Shown here: positions 33,351 to 46,957 of the stretch, piece after piece | How positions within the stretch are numbered: position 1 is the first letter of the stretch | How the letters are laid out: each line of letters starts with the position of its first letter | Translations under genes and position numbers: made by a program | Assembly: GCA_021234155.1 (NCBI GenBank) | Contig: JAJEKV010000078.1 | Span: forward strand, 2,170,001 to 2,234,000 | Reading direction: 5' to 3' | Length of the DNA: 64,000 bases | From: Isoetes taiwanensis | Lineage: Eukaryota > Streptophyta > Lycopodiopsida > Isoetales > Isoetaceae | The notes under the pieces: generated by a model | Told to the model about the DNA's origin: nothing | The model's input: only the letters and a program-made list of their open reading frames with translations | Database searches by the model: none

Positions 33351-34160
33351 GATATCAATATCGTCATTCGTTGATGCATCATCGGATTATGTGAAATGGC
33401 AATCACTCCTTGATTGTCACTAAGGATATCCAGATAATCCACCTTGATGGCTCCAATCTCCATTCCTAGCTGTTGCAACCAAACTGCCTCATTACATGTG
33501 TTAGCCAAGGCAACATACTCGGCTTCTGTGGTTGACTGAGCAATACATCTCTGCTTAGAACTTTTCCAACTGATGGCTCCCCCTGTCATTACAAATACAT
33601 ACCCTGAGGTTGAGGTTCTGTCATGATGATTACCAGCCCAGTCAGAGTCTGAAAAGCCCACTACTTCCATCTTTTCTTCAGCTGATTTGTATGTTATCCC
33701 AAGGTGGAGAGTCCCTGATATGTACTTCAAGCATCTCTTGAGGGCCAAGCAATGAGTGTGTCTGGGATTTTTTGAACCGGGCTTAATTCTGCGGACAACA
33801 AATGACGGTCAAAGCCGTCGGTGGTGAGGGCGAAGAAAGCTAAGAGATCCAATAAGGCTCCTATATTGTTCACAATACATTTGGGTGGATGGAAAACATG
33901 GAGGATCAGAGGGTAGTAGAACAGTGGCAAATTCCATGGGTGTGGCAACGGTTTTGCATGAGATCGCTTGAAATTTGGCAACAAGTTCAACCCAAGGTAT
34001 CTGCTTTCTGCTTCAAATGCATGAGCCCTTGAGATTGGTCATAATGGATTTCTATTCCTAGGAAATGATGGATGATCCTAAATCTTTCATTCTAAAAAGG
34101 TTGTTCAACTGCTTTCTTTGATCAATCGGATCTTCTTCTTTTTTCGCTATGATCAAGATC
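33323..34160 (-). pseudogene. Copia RNase H and RT C-terminal remnant
   Basis: ORF 33748-33323 reads CLKYISGTLHLGITY, GFSDSDWAGNHHDRTSTSGY, SWKSSKQRCIAQSTTEAEY and ALANTCNEAVWLQ: the Copia RNase H domain with its catalytic Asp and Glu. The region between 33750 and 34160, which should carry the end of RT, is scrambled by frameshifts. Confidence 0.9.
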
Positions 34161-34879
34161 ATCTACATAGCAAAAGGATAAAGATGGGCTTTGGCGCCAG
34201 TTTGATGTATACACCGGAATCGAGAAATGCTTGGCTGAAAATGAAGACTTACAAGGGTTTGATGCAATCGCTTCATACCATGGTCGAGGGGCCCCGTCAA
34301 GTCCATACAATGCTTTTGGAGCAAACACACTTCAATCTCTCGAATTTCCTGCTCAAAACCTTGGGGTTGTTCTCGATACTTCTTCTTGTAAATCACCATG
34401 CAAAAGGCATTAGTGACATCCATTTGATGCACAAAGTACCTGTTTTGAGTTGCAAAGGCCAACAAGGTCCTGATAGAAGTCATCTTAGCAACAGGGGCAA
34501 AAGTTTGGTCAAAGTCAATACCTTGAGTCTGTGTAAAACCTTTGGCCACAAAGCGAGCTTTGAATCTCTCCACACATCCATCAGAGTTGTACTTGACCTT
34601 GAACACCCATCTTGATCCAACCACTGTATGATCTGTAGGTCTAGGCACAATTCTCCAAGTCTGAGCTTCTAAAATTGACTGATATTCGGCCTTCATAGCC
34701 TGAACCCATTTCGATTTTTCTGGACTGTTCATGGCCATCTCATAGCTGGAAGGTTCTACAATCACTTCTGCAGTGGAAAAAGCATAATCTTTAGCCCAAA
34801 CAGGGGGCCTTCTCATTCGAATGGGTCTGGAATTTGTCTGAGACTCAATGCCCCCCATCTGAGACTCGTGAATAGGCAT
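34122..34879 (-). pseudogene. Copia reverse transcriptase, frameshifted
   Basis: ORF 34879-34163 begins in the integrase-RT linker and has WVQAMKAEYQSI, WRIVPRP, VGSRWVFKVKYNSDG, RFKARFVAKGFTQ, FAPVAKMTSIRTLLAFA and HQMDVTNAF, the Copia RT N-terminal half. After a frameshift the other frame (34328-34122) carries KALYGLDGAPRPWYEAI and YVDDLDHS with the YVDD catalytic centre. At least one frameshift lies near 34330-34400. Confidence 0.92.
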
Positions 34880-35698
34880 GGTTGCAGGAGGTGTGGAACG
34901 TTTGGGTCTGAATGCAAGGGATCTGCATGGTCAGGTTCAGCAGGGGCATCAACAGCAATGCTAGGATGTTCAGACACTTCTTCAACAAGCTCAAATGATG
35001 GGAAGTCTTCTTTTGTGGGTCCAAAATATGACTCTTGTTCATTGAATGAGGCGTGGGCAGTCTCAATCAAACTGTTTCGGTCAACATCAAGGAGTCTATA
35101 GGCCTTTCTATTCAGACAGTAGCCTATAAACATGGAAGGCTTACTCTTGGGCATCATTTTGGGATGGGAAGACAACAAGCTAAAAGCCTTGCAACCAAAA
35201 ACTCTCAAATGTCTGAGACTTACGCTTTTTAGTCCAAATTTCTTCGATTTGCTTGGTCGATCAGCTAGCGTGAGGTGCACGATTTGCCAAGTACACCGAT
35301 GTCCCTGACCGCTTCTCCCAATAACGTGCTGGAATGTTCCTTGCGCTAAGCAGAGTTCTGGCCATCTCAATCACGGTCCTATTGGCTCTTTCAATTCTCC
35401 CATTCTGTTCTGGAGTCCTTGGAGCAGTCAACTGATGTTGGATCCCATTCTTCAGGCAGTATGCTTCAAAAATCTTTGAGGTGAACTCTCCTCCTCCATC
35501 ACTTCTAAGAGTCACAAGCTGACAGCCTGTGAATCTTTTCTCACTGTAAAGAAACTCAAGAAATTTCTCAAAGGCGACTCTTATAGTGAAGCATGTACAC
35601 AAACATCTTCCCCGAGAAGTCATCCAAAGAAGAACATGAAGTATTCTCTCCCCCATTATTGTTGGAGGTCGAATGGGTCCACATAAATCAACATGCAC
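34813..35698 (-). pseudogene. Copia integrase
   Basis: HVDLCGPIRPPTIMG, TLRSDGGGEFTSKIFEAYC, GIQHQLTAPRTPEQNG, and RANRTVIEMARTLL carry the DDE-type core (two Asp, one Glu). A second ORF (35370-34813) gives the C-terminal part (HLRVFGCKAF, FIGYCLNRKAYRLLD). The two overlap out of frame near 35300. Confidence 0.92.
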
Positions 35699-35753
35699 AA
35701 GTTCAAGAGTCCTTGTTGCATGAGAATCCGATCTTTGGAAAAACAGATCCGGG

Positions 35754-36533
35754 TCAGCTTATTTGGAGACAATGATTGCACTCAGAACATGAGGTATATG
35801 GCAGATATTTCTTTCTGGCAAGGAATTGAAGTTTGGAATGAGCAATGTGTCCCATTCTAGAGTGCCACAATGAGCTAGCAGATAAATGATCCACATGATT
35901 TGCCTCTTCATCCACAATGACAGCAACTTTGTACAAGTTTCCAGCCCGAGTTCCTGAGATCAAGACTCTATTGTCTGGTCCCTTTACATGACAGTGATCA
36001 GCTCCAAAGATTACCACCAGCCCTGCATCCGTCATCTTGCTAACAGATAGAAGGCTCTTCTGCAGCCCTGGAACATGCAACACATTATTCACAAGTTTAG
36101 AATTACCAGAAGGTAGCTGTATGAGCACTGTTCCAGATCCAATGGCTCCTTGTCTGTTACTATCACCCATCAAGACAGGCTTTGGTGTTGAAAAAACTTG
36201 ATAGAATGTGAAGACTTCTTTGTGTGGAGTCATATGACTCGTTGCACCTGAGTCCATATACCAAGCATGATCAGAACTGGAGCTATCAGATATAGCTATG
36301 CACAAAAGCTCTACAAGATTGCTCTGTTCAGGAGCATCTGCAGATTTCCCTTCCCCTTCTTTCTTTCCTTCCCCTTCTTTCTTGAAAGGAACTGGAGCAG
36401 GAGCTCTACAATTTCGAGCCAAATGGCCCTCCTTTTGACACCTGAAACAAATGGGTTTCTTATCACTTTTTTTCTTCTCACCATGCTTGAATGGTCTTGT
36501 TTCAGCCATCATTACACTGCGCGAGAGCAACAT
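35754..36533 (-). pseudogene. Copia gag zinc knuckle, protease and integrase zinc domain
   Basis: ORF of 259 aa: CFRCQKEGHLARNCR is the CCHC knuckle; WYMDSGATSHMTPH holds the DSGA protease active site; ALIGSG-type and LLSVSKMTDAGLVV segments follow; LWHSRMGHIAHSKL begins the integrase HHCC domain, completed by the Cys pair near 35770. Upstream gag is in other frames. Confidence 0.92.
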
Positions 36534-36559
36534 AAGCCTTATTAAAGGCGTAAGGCCTC

Positions 36560-37190
36560 AATCTTGAGCCGCCGCTCAAAGGCGTGTCAAAGGTATGATC
36601 ACTTAGTCTCGCCCTCCAAGCTTATCACAAGGCCTTCAAAGGATTTCGGGCAGACTGTCCTCAAAAGGTGCACCTTCTCATCCTCACTTATCTCTTTGCC
36701 AATTGCCTGCGGAGATCATCCATCGATCTTTCATCTTGCACACATGAGTGACAAGATCTCCTCCTTCCTCCAAATGAGCTCATTGAGCCTCTTCACGCAG
36801 AACCAATCGGTTGCCCGGTGGTAGACTCATAGTGTGCAAGCGTGCTTTCCACATGTCCCTTGCGATTGCTTGACCCTTTGATCGGTCGGGTAGGGACATC
36901 ATCAAGGCTGGCTACTATGATTAGCCTAGCCTTCGATTTTTCTCGGCAAACTCCCCGTTGATCGAACGGAGCAACCTCATCTTCACATCTTGATCTTGGT
37001 ACGGTTCCACGACCCCTTCAAGGTGATGGTCGTACGATGATTCATTGGAGCCACAACCTCCCAAAGATTGCGATCCTCCAAGCTCCAGTTGCATCGCCAC
37101 TTCCACATCCGGAAGTTTTTCCCGCAGAACCGCGGGCATCTTCCATTCAATGGCGGTCGAGTTCCGTTGGCGGCATCCATCACTTATTCA
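36560..37190 (-). pseudogene. Copia gag N-terminal remnant
   Basis: Minus-strand pieces give FCGKNFRMWKWRCNW and LEDRNLWEVV (near 37130-37040), the usual start of Copia gag, then RLLRSINGEF and, around 36800-36600 in mixed frames, segments ending in LPE and KLGG. Several frameshifts and stops. Confidence 0.7.
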
Positions 37191-37283
37191 CACACGGATG
37201 ATGGAACACACACTTGACAAAGGAATACGCCACTCATTCGGGAATGACGATAGGAAACAATAGCAACGGCTCGAAGCGATTTC

Positions 37284-37297
37284 GTGGGCCCATAACC
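37284..37297 (-). other. Copia primer binding site, initiator-tRNA-Met anticodon-arm type
   Basis: One base inside the 5' LTR the minus strand reads GGTTATGGGCCCAC, complementary to GTGGGCCCATAACC, the anticodon stem-loop of plant initiator tRNA-Met. This is the half-tRNA priming mode known from Drosophila copia, not the usual 3'-acceptor priming (TGGTATCAGAGC). Confidence 0.8.
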
Positions 37298-37298
37298 T

Positions 37299-37556
37299 TG
37301 TTAGAAATCACAAAGTTGAATTCATAAAGAAACACGTAACAATGCAAGGAAACGAACTTAGAGATAACACGAAGACTTAGATTGAACTGCTAATAATCTC
37401 TTCAAGCGTACATCCTTTTATAATCAGAATTAGAATCTTCCTTTAATAGAGTAGGTAGAGATTCTTTCTAATCTTAGAACATTTAAGTACAACAAACGAA
37501 ACTGCAGATTCCTAGTTTGATCAGAGTTTGATTCCATAAGCCTTTAATTCTCAACA
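37299..37556 (-). repeat. Copia 5' LTR
   Basis: 258 bp, TG...CA ends, partner of 32647-32898 and next to the primer site, so it is the 5' LTR in element sense. Confidence 0.93.
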
Positions 37557-37561
37557 GTTTT

Positions 37562-39825
<2,264 letters not shown>

Positions 39826-39826
39826 A

Positions 39827-39910
39827 GAGATGACGAGAGAGAATACGAGAGAATACGAGAGATGGGAGATGACGAGAGAAGGGTGAGAGTGGGAAAAGTT
39901 AACTCTCATC
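39827..39910. repeat. GA-rich degenerate tract at the 5' end of LINE 1
   Basis: GAGATGACGAGAGAG, GAATACGAGA repeats and GACGAGAGAAGG are a decayed purine tract between the truncation point of LINE 1 and the Harbinger-like element. It may instead be part of the latter's left end. Confidence 0.5.
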
Positions 39911-40249
39911 TCGAGAGATGTTTTGCCCCTAACAGCCGTTAGGGGCGTTTCCATTATCCACTAACCAAACAACCTCCTAAAATTATGACGCCTGAATTTG
40001 ATGACCGAAAAATTTCCCGCATCGAAATTCCTGGCTTTATTTTCCCCATTTCTTGGTCTTCAACACCGCCAATTCCTTGAATTCCCCAAATTCTTCCATC
40101 ACGCTTATTGATTTTCTGGTCTACAGTATTTCTCGTGCCATTCGATCCTTGTAAATTTAAGTCAAACCAATCTTACATTGTTCTCTTGTCGAATTCTAGT
40201 CCTACTGGTATTGTTTCTTGTTTGATTAGTTTCTTTTCTATAGAATCAG

Positions 40250-41426
40250 ATGTCTAAGGCAACCAGATCTGCTCTGCCTTCAAGCAGCAAACCATTTGTG
40301 CCTCCTCGAATTGAAAAAATGGCTCCTAGGAAGACGCGGAAGATGACAGGCCAAATTGCAATGAATGTGAGCTTGGAATCAAATTCCGAGCCTATTGATA
40401 TTGCTCCTCCACCAAAGGAGAAGAGATGCAAACGAGTTCTCAAATAAATCCAAGCACCTCCCATGTGTGGAGTGATTCTCATCAGCCCGATAATTCAATG
40501 GCTATTGTTGTTCTTGACAAAGAAAATCCAAAACAAATAGACACAAAGAATAGGAAGGCTCCAAATTCAATGGATGATCGTGGTGTTTCCACTTTCCTGA
40601 ATCTACTAAATGAAATGAAACTGGTTACTAATGGCAGTCTGAATCTTTCTAATTCACAATGGAGAGAAATTCTTGTGAAATTGCAACCAATTGTAGATGG
40701 ATTGGTGGAAGTCAGGCAATTGAAGAACAAATGGGATAAGCTGCAGGCAAAGTTCAAGGATGAGAAGGAGGCTTGTGGTCAAACCGGTTTCAACCTTCAA
40801 GTTGGCAATGGTTTGACAGAATGGAAGAAGTCAAATATGGAGTGACTTCTGATAACCCCATTCCAGGGGCTGGTGATGATGGGGAATTTGGGAATGAAGC
40901 CTTTGAGGCTGCTGATTTGCACACTAATTTTTCTGACAGTTTCTTTGAGATAGTTGGTTCTGATGCTGCTTTTGATGACCCTTTTGAGATTAATGAAGAG
41001 ATTCCTAATGTCAATGTCGACATGGACAATACGGCTAGCCCAAGGGTTCATGAAATGCCAAGCAATCGAACTCCCACAGGAAACAACACAGATTCCTCCT
41101 CCCCAAGATCTGCAGCATGCAATCAACCTGGAGTTTGTGGAAAACCAACCGGGAGAAAGAAGTCCAGATTGCAGATTGATGAAGATATTGCTGTTGGAAT
41201 CTCACAAATGGCAAGCACCTTTGGAGATACAGAGGTGAAAAAACTGGATTTCATGAAGGAAGAATCTGCAAAGAAGATGGAATTGGTTAGAGAATTGGAG
41301 ACAATTAGATCTGCCAATTCTTTGAAGATTGCTGAATCTATGGCAGCAATGACCCAAAGCATATGTCAGATGACAAAGGACACACTTCTCGAAATTGCCA
41401 AATTGGCAGCAAAAAACAAAGAATAA
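40250..41426 (+). pseudogene. Harbinger Myb/SANT-like DNA-binding protein (three frames)
   Basis: Three overlapping ORFs in three frames, 40250-40447, 40426-40845 and 40773-41426, together resemble the ORF1 protein that PIF/Harbinger transposases need for nuclear import and DNA binding. The first is a basic leader. The second carries the Myb/SANT-like trihelix (FLNLLNEMKLV, QWREILVKLQP, VRQLKNKWDKLQAKFK). The third is acidic then basic with the coiled-coil-like tail VKKLDFMKEESAKKMELVRE. Frame changes near 40440 and 40830 are either frameshifts or unrecognised introns. The C-terminus ends at 41426. Confidence 0.7.
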
Positions 41427-41628
41427 AGGTATGTTCACTTTCATACATTCTGTTATACTTCACTTTCTGTTTCTTTTCGAACTGTCTCAAATTGGTTAAC
41501 TGTCTTATTATTCAATGATTGGTACGTTCATGTAGGCATGTAGATTTCGTAGCATAGAGCATTAAATGGCAGTCTTATCAAGTTCCCCCATTTAAAGATC
41601 CCCTCCACCTTCAAGAATTCACGCTTCT

Positions 41629-42153
41629 ATGGCGCCCAAGCGACCACGCTCTCCTTCCTCTTCCAGTTCTTCTTCTTCTTCTTCCGAGTACTCAAGGGAG
41701 GAGTACTCTGGCCCTGTCGATTCATTCGAAGTCTCCCACGAGACTTCGGATTCGGAGAACTATTACTCCGATCACGACTCTTGGCCAAAAACCTCTGTTG
41801 AGGCTCCAGTTCAAGAAGAGTCATCTACATCTTTGTTTTCTGCCCCTTCTTCTCCCATGCCAGATCCCCCTCAACAATCCTTTTCGTCCCCTCCTCTTCC
41901 TTCCTCTCATGCAGATGAGGTTCAGGACTCCTCACCAGCGGCAGAACCCGAAGTCGAGGATGTAGAAGTCGTGCCTCACAATATCATTCACTGTTCTCTA
42001 TCACAGCGAGCAGTGATGAAGTTTTTGGACATGGGTGTGCTAATTGAACCCGAGGTGTTGTCTTGGGCTGAGGGAGCTCCTCTAAAACAGAAAGCTCATG
42101 TGGAGACCGTTTACATCCAACATGCGGGGAAGTGGACTTTACACGCCAGGTGA
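41629..42153 (+). CDS. Ser-rich ORF of unknown function inside the Harbinger-like element
   Basis: I do not recognise it. It is open for 174 aa. It starts MAPKRPRSPS, followed by a ten-Ser run, then an acidic Ser/Pro-rich low-complexity half. The last 60 residues are folded-looking (HNIIHCSLSQRAVMKFLDMG, AEGAPLKQKAHVETVYIQHA). TTTAAAGA lies about 35 bp upstream. It sits between the two transposon genes, same strand as the Myb/SANT gene and 200 bp after it. It could be its 3' exon, a cargo gene or a fragment of another element's gag. Confidence 0.4.
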   Translation: MAPKRPRSPSSSSSSSSSSEYSREEYSGPVDSFEVSHETSDSENYYSDHDSWPKTSVEAPVQEESSTSLFSAPSSPMPDPPQQSFSSPPLPSSHADEVQDSSPAAEPEVEDVEVVPHNIIHCSLSQRAVMKFLDMGVLIEPEVLSWAEGAPLKQKAHVETVYIQHAGKWTLHAR

Positions 42154-42697
42154 AGACTATCGGCCGACCATGTGAAGTGTGCTCTTGAAGAATAGCGAGA
42201 TCTCCTTGCACTGTGGAGTTTTTTTGTTTTGTTTTAATTCCTTTGTGTTTTTGTAAAGCCAAAAATTTTTTGCATGCACAATCTCCCTCGTGAATCCCTT
42301 GACTATCAGCTATCATCTATCTCTGTTTTCTCAATGATGTAAAATCTTTTCATGCATTTAAGAAATACAAGATGTTTTTATTTTCAGTAAAATGTGTCAC
42401 TTTTTATCTCTACTGTTTTCTATCTTTGATATTCACTTTGTGATTTTGGTCAATCTTCGGAGAGCTTAAGAATGATGAGCAAAGACATACATTATCGGTT
42501 TTACTTTTTAGTTGGTTTTACCTCAGAAATTTTAAGCTGTAAAAGACAGGCCAAATTATGTGGCCAATTTTTTTTGTATTGCAGTTTCACATTGAATAAA
42601 ATCTGTATTGCAACATTCAATTATTCTAGCAGAATCTTGAATTTCTTGTTCATGGCTTAATACCTGTCCAGGAACATGTAATCAATAATCTTTGCTG

Positions 42698-43956
42698 TCA
42701 AGAAGGAAAGAACAAATTTTCAGAAAAAAGTAGTTGATGTAAACCATCAACTTTTACAACAAAGACATGCCCATCCAAATTTTCAAACAACACATGCCTC
42801 ATCTGATCTCCTTGTTTCTTTAAACTTCTGTTCATAGCTTCAGTCTCATAGTAATAAACTGGATCAGGCTCTTCTTCCAAAGGCAGCATACCCCATCCCC
42901 TGTCTTCCATAATACAAAAATTCCAAAGCACACAAGCAGCATGTATTATTTTGGAAGCCTTGCCAACATGCACTGGTAGATGTTTTAGAATTCTAAATTT
43001 CTCCTTCACTATCCCGAACCCATTTTCCACACAAACCCTACCCCTGCAAATCCGTTTATTAAACTTGCCATAAGGTCCATGATTCTGTGGAAAGACTTTC
43101 AAGAGGAAGGGCACCCAAAAGATAGGCGTAATCACCAAGCAAAAGTGGAGGAATGTTAACCTGGATTTGGTCTTCAGTGGGTTGACCTTTCTTCAATTTT
43201 CTGCCACTCAAGGTTACAACTGGTTCGTTCAATATTAGTTTGGATGCAATTTTGCTATATATGGAACTCTTCTTGAACTGATTTGAGTCATGGACTGATC
43301 CAGTTCTTGTCACACATACATTTATGAAAAGCCTGCTGTGTGTGACAATACCCTGCAGCAGACATGAGTGCCTTTTGTGTCGACTGTAGTAGTCATCACC
43401 TTTGTCACTCTTCTTGGGTTTCCTCCATAGAAAAATATGGGATCCATCAACAAACACCATACACATTTGGCAATCTGTTGCATCATGAAATTCTTTTATA
43501 CATTGAGTCGGGCGGCTCCGGAAGGCATGGCTACAAACCTTTTGTAAAGCATTGTCTTGGAGGCCAACACTAGTGTGATTTTTTAGTATATTTACAGACC
43601 GTAGCTTTTCCAACATAGAATCTCGACCCACATGCAAAGGCATATCACCGGTGTGCCGAAAGTAAAGAACCATGGCTCACGGCTTTCCCGGGATCAACTG
43701 GAGCCCTAACCTTAACCCCTGGCCTAATCAAATAGGGGACAACGAGCCCGACTAGTCTCTCAAAGCTGGCCCTCTTCATTACGTAAAATTGATGCCACAT
43801 ATCATCTTCAAAAGAAGCTATACAATTCCATGCGTGATTATCTATATTATCCCATTGGGTCATTTGCCTTGGAGCAATCCAAAATCTTCTAGGTGGCCTT
43901 CTAACCCGGCATAATCCGGCTAACATCAAAGATGAGGCAAAAGCCGCAAAGAACAT
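42698..43956 (-). pseudogene. PIF/Harbinger DDE transposase, two frameshifts
   Basis: Cut-and-paste transposase of the DDE_Tnp_4 type. N-terminal piece 43956-43645: WNCIASFEDDMWHQFYVMKR, FERLVGLVVPYLIRP. Second piece 43673-43059: FHDATDCQMCMVFVDGSHI (first catalytic Asp in VDGSHI), DDYYSRHKRHSCLLQGIV, GSVHDSNQFKKS, LLGDYAYLL (second Asp). Third piece 43138-42698: PQNHGPYGKFNKRI, GRVCVENGFGIVKEKFRIL (catalytic Glu in VENGFG), HAACVLWNFCI. So all three catalytic acidic residues are kept. Frameshifts at about 43672 and 43110-43125 inactivate it. Confidence 0.9.
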
Positions 43957-44424
43957 ACTATCATTTTCGGCAAGGCATCATCATCGAACAGATTCATTGG
44001 GTCTTCAAGCTCGTTTAGTTCGAGAGAAAGTCAAAACAAAACCTTTGGAATGCGATTCCGATTGTCGAGCACGCAAATAGCATGGCAATCATTCCAAGAA
44101 TCAGTGGATCCATGATAGAACGGCTGAAATGGAACCCCGCACAAAGAACACAAAGAAAAGAATTATCCCACAAAGCTTACCTACCAGCGAGAACGGGGAA
44201 GAAATATCCCATATTTTGGAGGCCGATTCAAAATTGGAGGGGAATTATCCCACAAAAACTTGACCTACCGGAATGATTCGATGGAGTAGTTCTCCCAAGT
44301 GAAACCAAAATTTGAGGCCCTAATGGTGCAACATTAGAGCTCGAGAGATGGCCTTCTCTCCTCCCAAAAAAAATACATAATTAGGAGTGCAGGAGACGGC
44401 ATTTTGGCGATCATGTGGCCAACC

Positions 44425-44549
<125 letters not shown>

Positions 44550-44621
44550 GAAGTGAAGTGAATATTATTGTTCGTCTTGTGAGACCATCGGTCTATAAGA
44601 GACGAGATTACATCCAAAAAT

Positions 44622-46866
44622 TTATCCAAAGCAAAAAATTTTGTCATCAGGCAAGCACTCATCATCGAATAACTCGCCATCGCTCTCCTCCTTCTCATCT
44701 CCACTAGATTCAATAGCATGTTTAATTGCTACATCCCTCAAATCCAACATATCAATCAAAAAGCTACCCACCGTGGAGGCTGGCATGTCAAAAAATTGTT
44801 GCAAAGTGGATATGGCAAAACCGAACCTATCCCATAGAGCTTGATATGCTGGGCAGTGTATTATTGCATGTTCTTCGTCCTCTACTTCATCTGAGCCACA
44901 TGCCCGACATGTTCGATACTCCCTCTGAATGTTGTACCACCTGCCAACTTCTACACTTAGATGGTGCGCACTCAGACGCATCCTGCAGATAGCATGTCAT
45001 TTTTTCACGGAGATGTTCTCATTCAAATAGTTCATCGCCTGAAGTGTTGGATTCATCTTTTTCCTATATTGCTGCATCTTAATACCAGGGGTGTGCCAGA
45101 TTCTTCCTCAAATGGTCTCCTTTACCCAGTCCCAGATCCGTGCCAGTCTCGGATAGCTATCTTCTTCCAATCCTCCTAGCTTGCTAAGGTATGTTAAAAA
45201 ACGACATAGTGCTTCGCACTCTAACTGCATCATATCACATTCTGTCAAGATCATATCATATGGCGTCTGCATTTTAACCCCAAGCTCAGTGTGTAAGAAT
45301 TTCTTTTGTACCCTTTCTATCTTTTGCCAGAGTTCTAGCGATAACCCAGGACCCCAGACCTCACAACTATATAGCACCACCGTTTGTACTAGTGTCTTGA
45401 ACATCATCCTTTTTAACTGGAAATTCCAAATATCTGCCTTTAGGCATTTCTTTTGCATAGCAAATAATGCCTTTAGCCCCCCGTTAACTCTTTGTTCGAC
45501 TGTTTGATTCCATCTGAAATGCTTGTCCACAATGAGTCCTAAATATTTATAAGAGCTAGCAATCTCGACTTCTTCCCCTTTGTAAGAAAAGCATAATTCT
45601 TATCCAGTTGGTTCCAAACAAAGACTATCTTAGTCTTCTCAAATTAACTTTCATTCCTGTTGCATCACAAAAGGCCGCTAATGTGTCCATGTGTCTCTGC
45701 ATCCCCTCTTTGCTTCTCGATAGCAATACGATGTCGTCTGCATACAATAATAAGCGAATCACAAACCCTGCCAGTAATACCCCATCTCCTCCTTGTGTGC
45801 ATATCCAATGCTCAAGGTCATCTATAAAGATGCCAAATAGCGTAGGTGACAGGGGGCACCCTTGCTTAACACCAGCATTGCTCTCCACCTGCACATCACT
45901 TCGATCAAATGGGAAAGATAGTTTTATTAAGACCTTCTCATACTGGCCGGTTTTCTTTGCATCTAGTACTTTCGGGCACATTAATTCTTTCAAGACTTTT
46001 CCATAAATTACCCCTATGCACCATGTCAAATGCCTTAGTGAAATCTACAAAACCTGCAAACAATGGTTTCCTTGTCCCCTTTACTGTATCTATCATAGCC
46101 CGGAATGTCACCAAGTGATCCGTAGTACATTTTTGTGGTCTAAAACCAGCTTGTCCTTTAGCACGCACAAATGCTTTTCAGCCCATGTACTAATTTTGCT
46201 CTCAATAATATTGACAAACAGCTTTGCAAAAAGATTACTAACCATAATCATGCGGTAATTGTTCAGGTCTTGCTCATTTCTAGCTTTATGAATAGGAACA
46301 ACTCTATTAATTTGCCATTCTGTCGGAAATCCCTCTTGCGTTGCATCATTGAACATTTGGGTTATTATACGTGCCACACCTCCCCCCGCCCATTTTAGCA
46401 TTTCAGCCACCAAACCAAGTGTATCCGCTGCTTTCCCATTTGCCAGTTTGCTCAGGCCCTCACACACATCTTCGATTGTAAATTCAAAGTGAGTTTTGAG
46501 CATTTGTTGGATTTCTGGTATGCCATCAATGTGGTAAAGTTTTTTAACCTGTGCCACAAGATCTTCTAGTTTTAAATCCTGCGTGCTTTGCTTCCTTTCT
46601 TTCATCTTTTTCCAAAACTTACTAGGCTCCGTCACCAAGCTCGCAACCAATTCCTCTTGCTTATGATGTATAAATGCTCTTTTCTTTCGTCTAACTAAAG
46701 CCTTATACTCTTTAATCAACTCCAGCCTATGCATCCCTTGTGCCCTTTTGGATTGTGTTCGTTTAAGCTTGCACCCGTCATCGAACCAACCGTTGCAAGG
46801 CAGCCCCTTTTTTCTCCGTCCTGAACTGAAACATATTTTTGTTGTACTTAGTACTAAAGAGGTCAA
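44622..46866 (-). pseudogene. LINE 2 reverse transcriptase and zinc-binding C-terminus
   Basis: Pieces in order: 46866-46108 (LANGKAADTLGLVAEMLKWA, INRVVPIHKARNEQDLNNYR), 46168-45938 (GQAGFRPQKCTTDHLVTFRA, LFAGFVDFTKAFD), 46029-45625 (GVKQGCPLSPTLFGIFIDDL, LLLYADDIVLLSRS with the catalytic codons at about 45733-45744), 45530-45108 (VVLYSCEVWGPGLSLELWQK), and 44981-44622 (CRACGSDEVEDEEHAIIHC, a CCHC-type zinc motif, then an acidic tail). Four frameshifts or more. Confidence 0.9.
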
Positions 46867-46957
46867 AACCTCGCTTATCTTTGTAGCACCCTGTGGCTAT
46901 ATTGTATTCACCACACCCTGTTCACATAGTTCCATGTATCGCTCTGCCTTTTTATGA

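Larger units (their letters stand above)
32647..37556 (-). mobile_element. Ty1/Copia LTR retrotransposon, full structure, 4.9 kb
   Basis: Both LTRs start TGTTAGAAATC and end TCTCAACA (32647-32898 and 37299-37556), and GTTTT flanks both sides (32642-32646 and 37557-37561), a perfect 5-bp target duplication. The LTRs differ mainly by a few substitutions and small indels in the U5-proximal part. Coding sense is minus: gag, protease, integrase, RT, RNase H, the Copia order. The primer site lies next to the right-hand LTR and the polypurine tract next to the left-hand one. Internal frames are broken, so it is non-autonomous now. It sits inside DIRS copy B, so it is younger than that insertion. Confidence 0.95.
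39864..44365. mobile_element. PIF/Harbinger-like DNA transposon
   Basis: Two signature genes lie convergently: a Myb/SANT-type protein (plus strand, 40250-41426) and a DDE_Tnp_4-type transposase (minus strand, 43956-42698). Possible ends: GGGAGATGACGAGAGAAGG at 39864 and the inverse of GGGAGGAGAGAAGG ending at 44365, which match with a 5-bp gap. CACTAACCAAACAACCTCC near 39958-39976 resembles PIF termini (TGTTTGGTT). The TTA/TAA target duplication expected for this superfamily was not found, so the borders are provisional. Confidence 0.7.
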
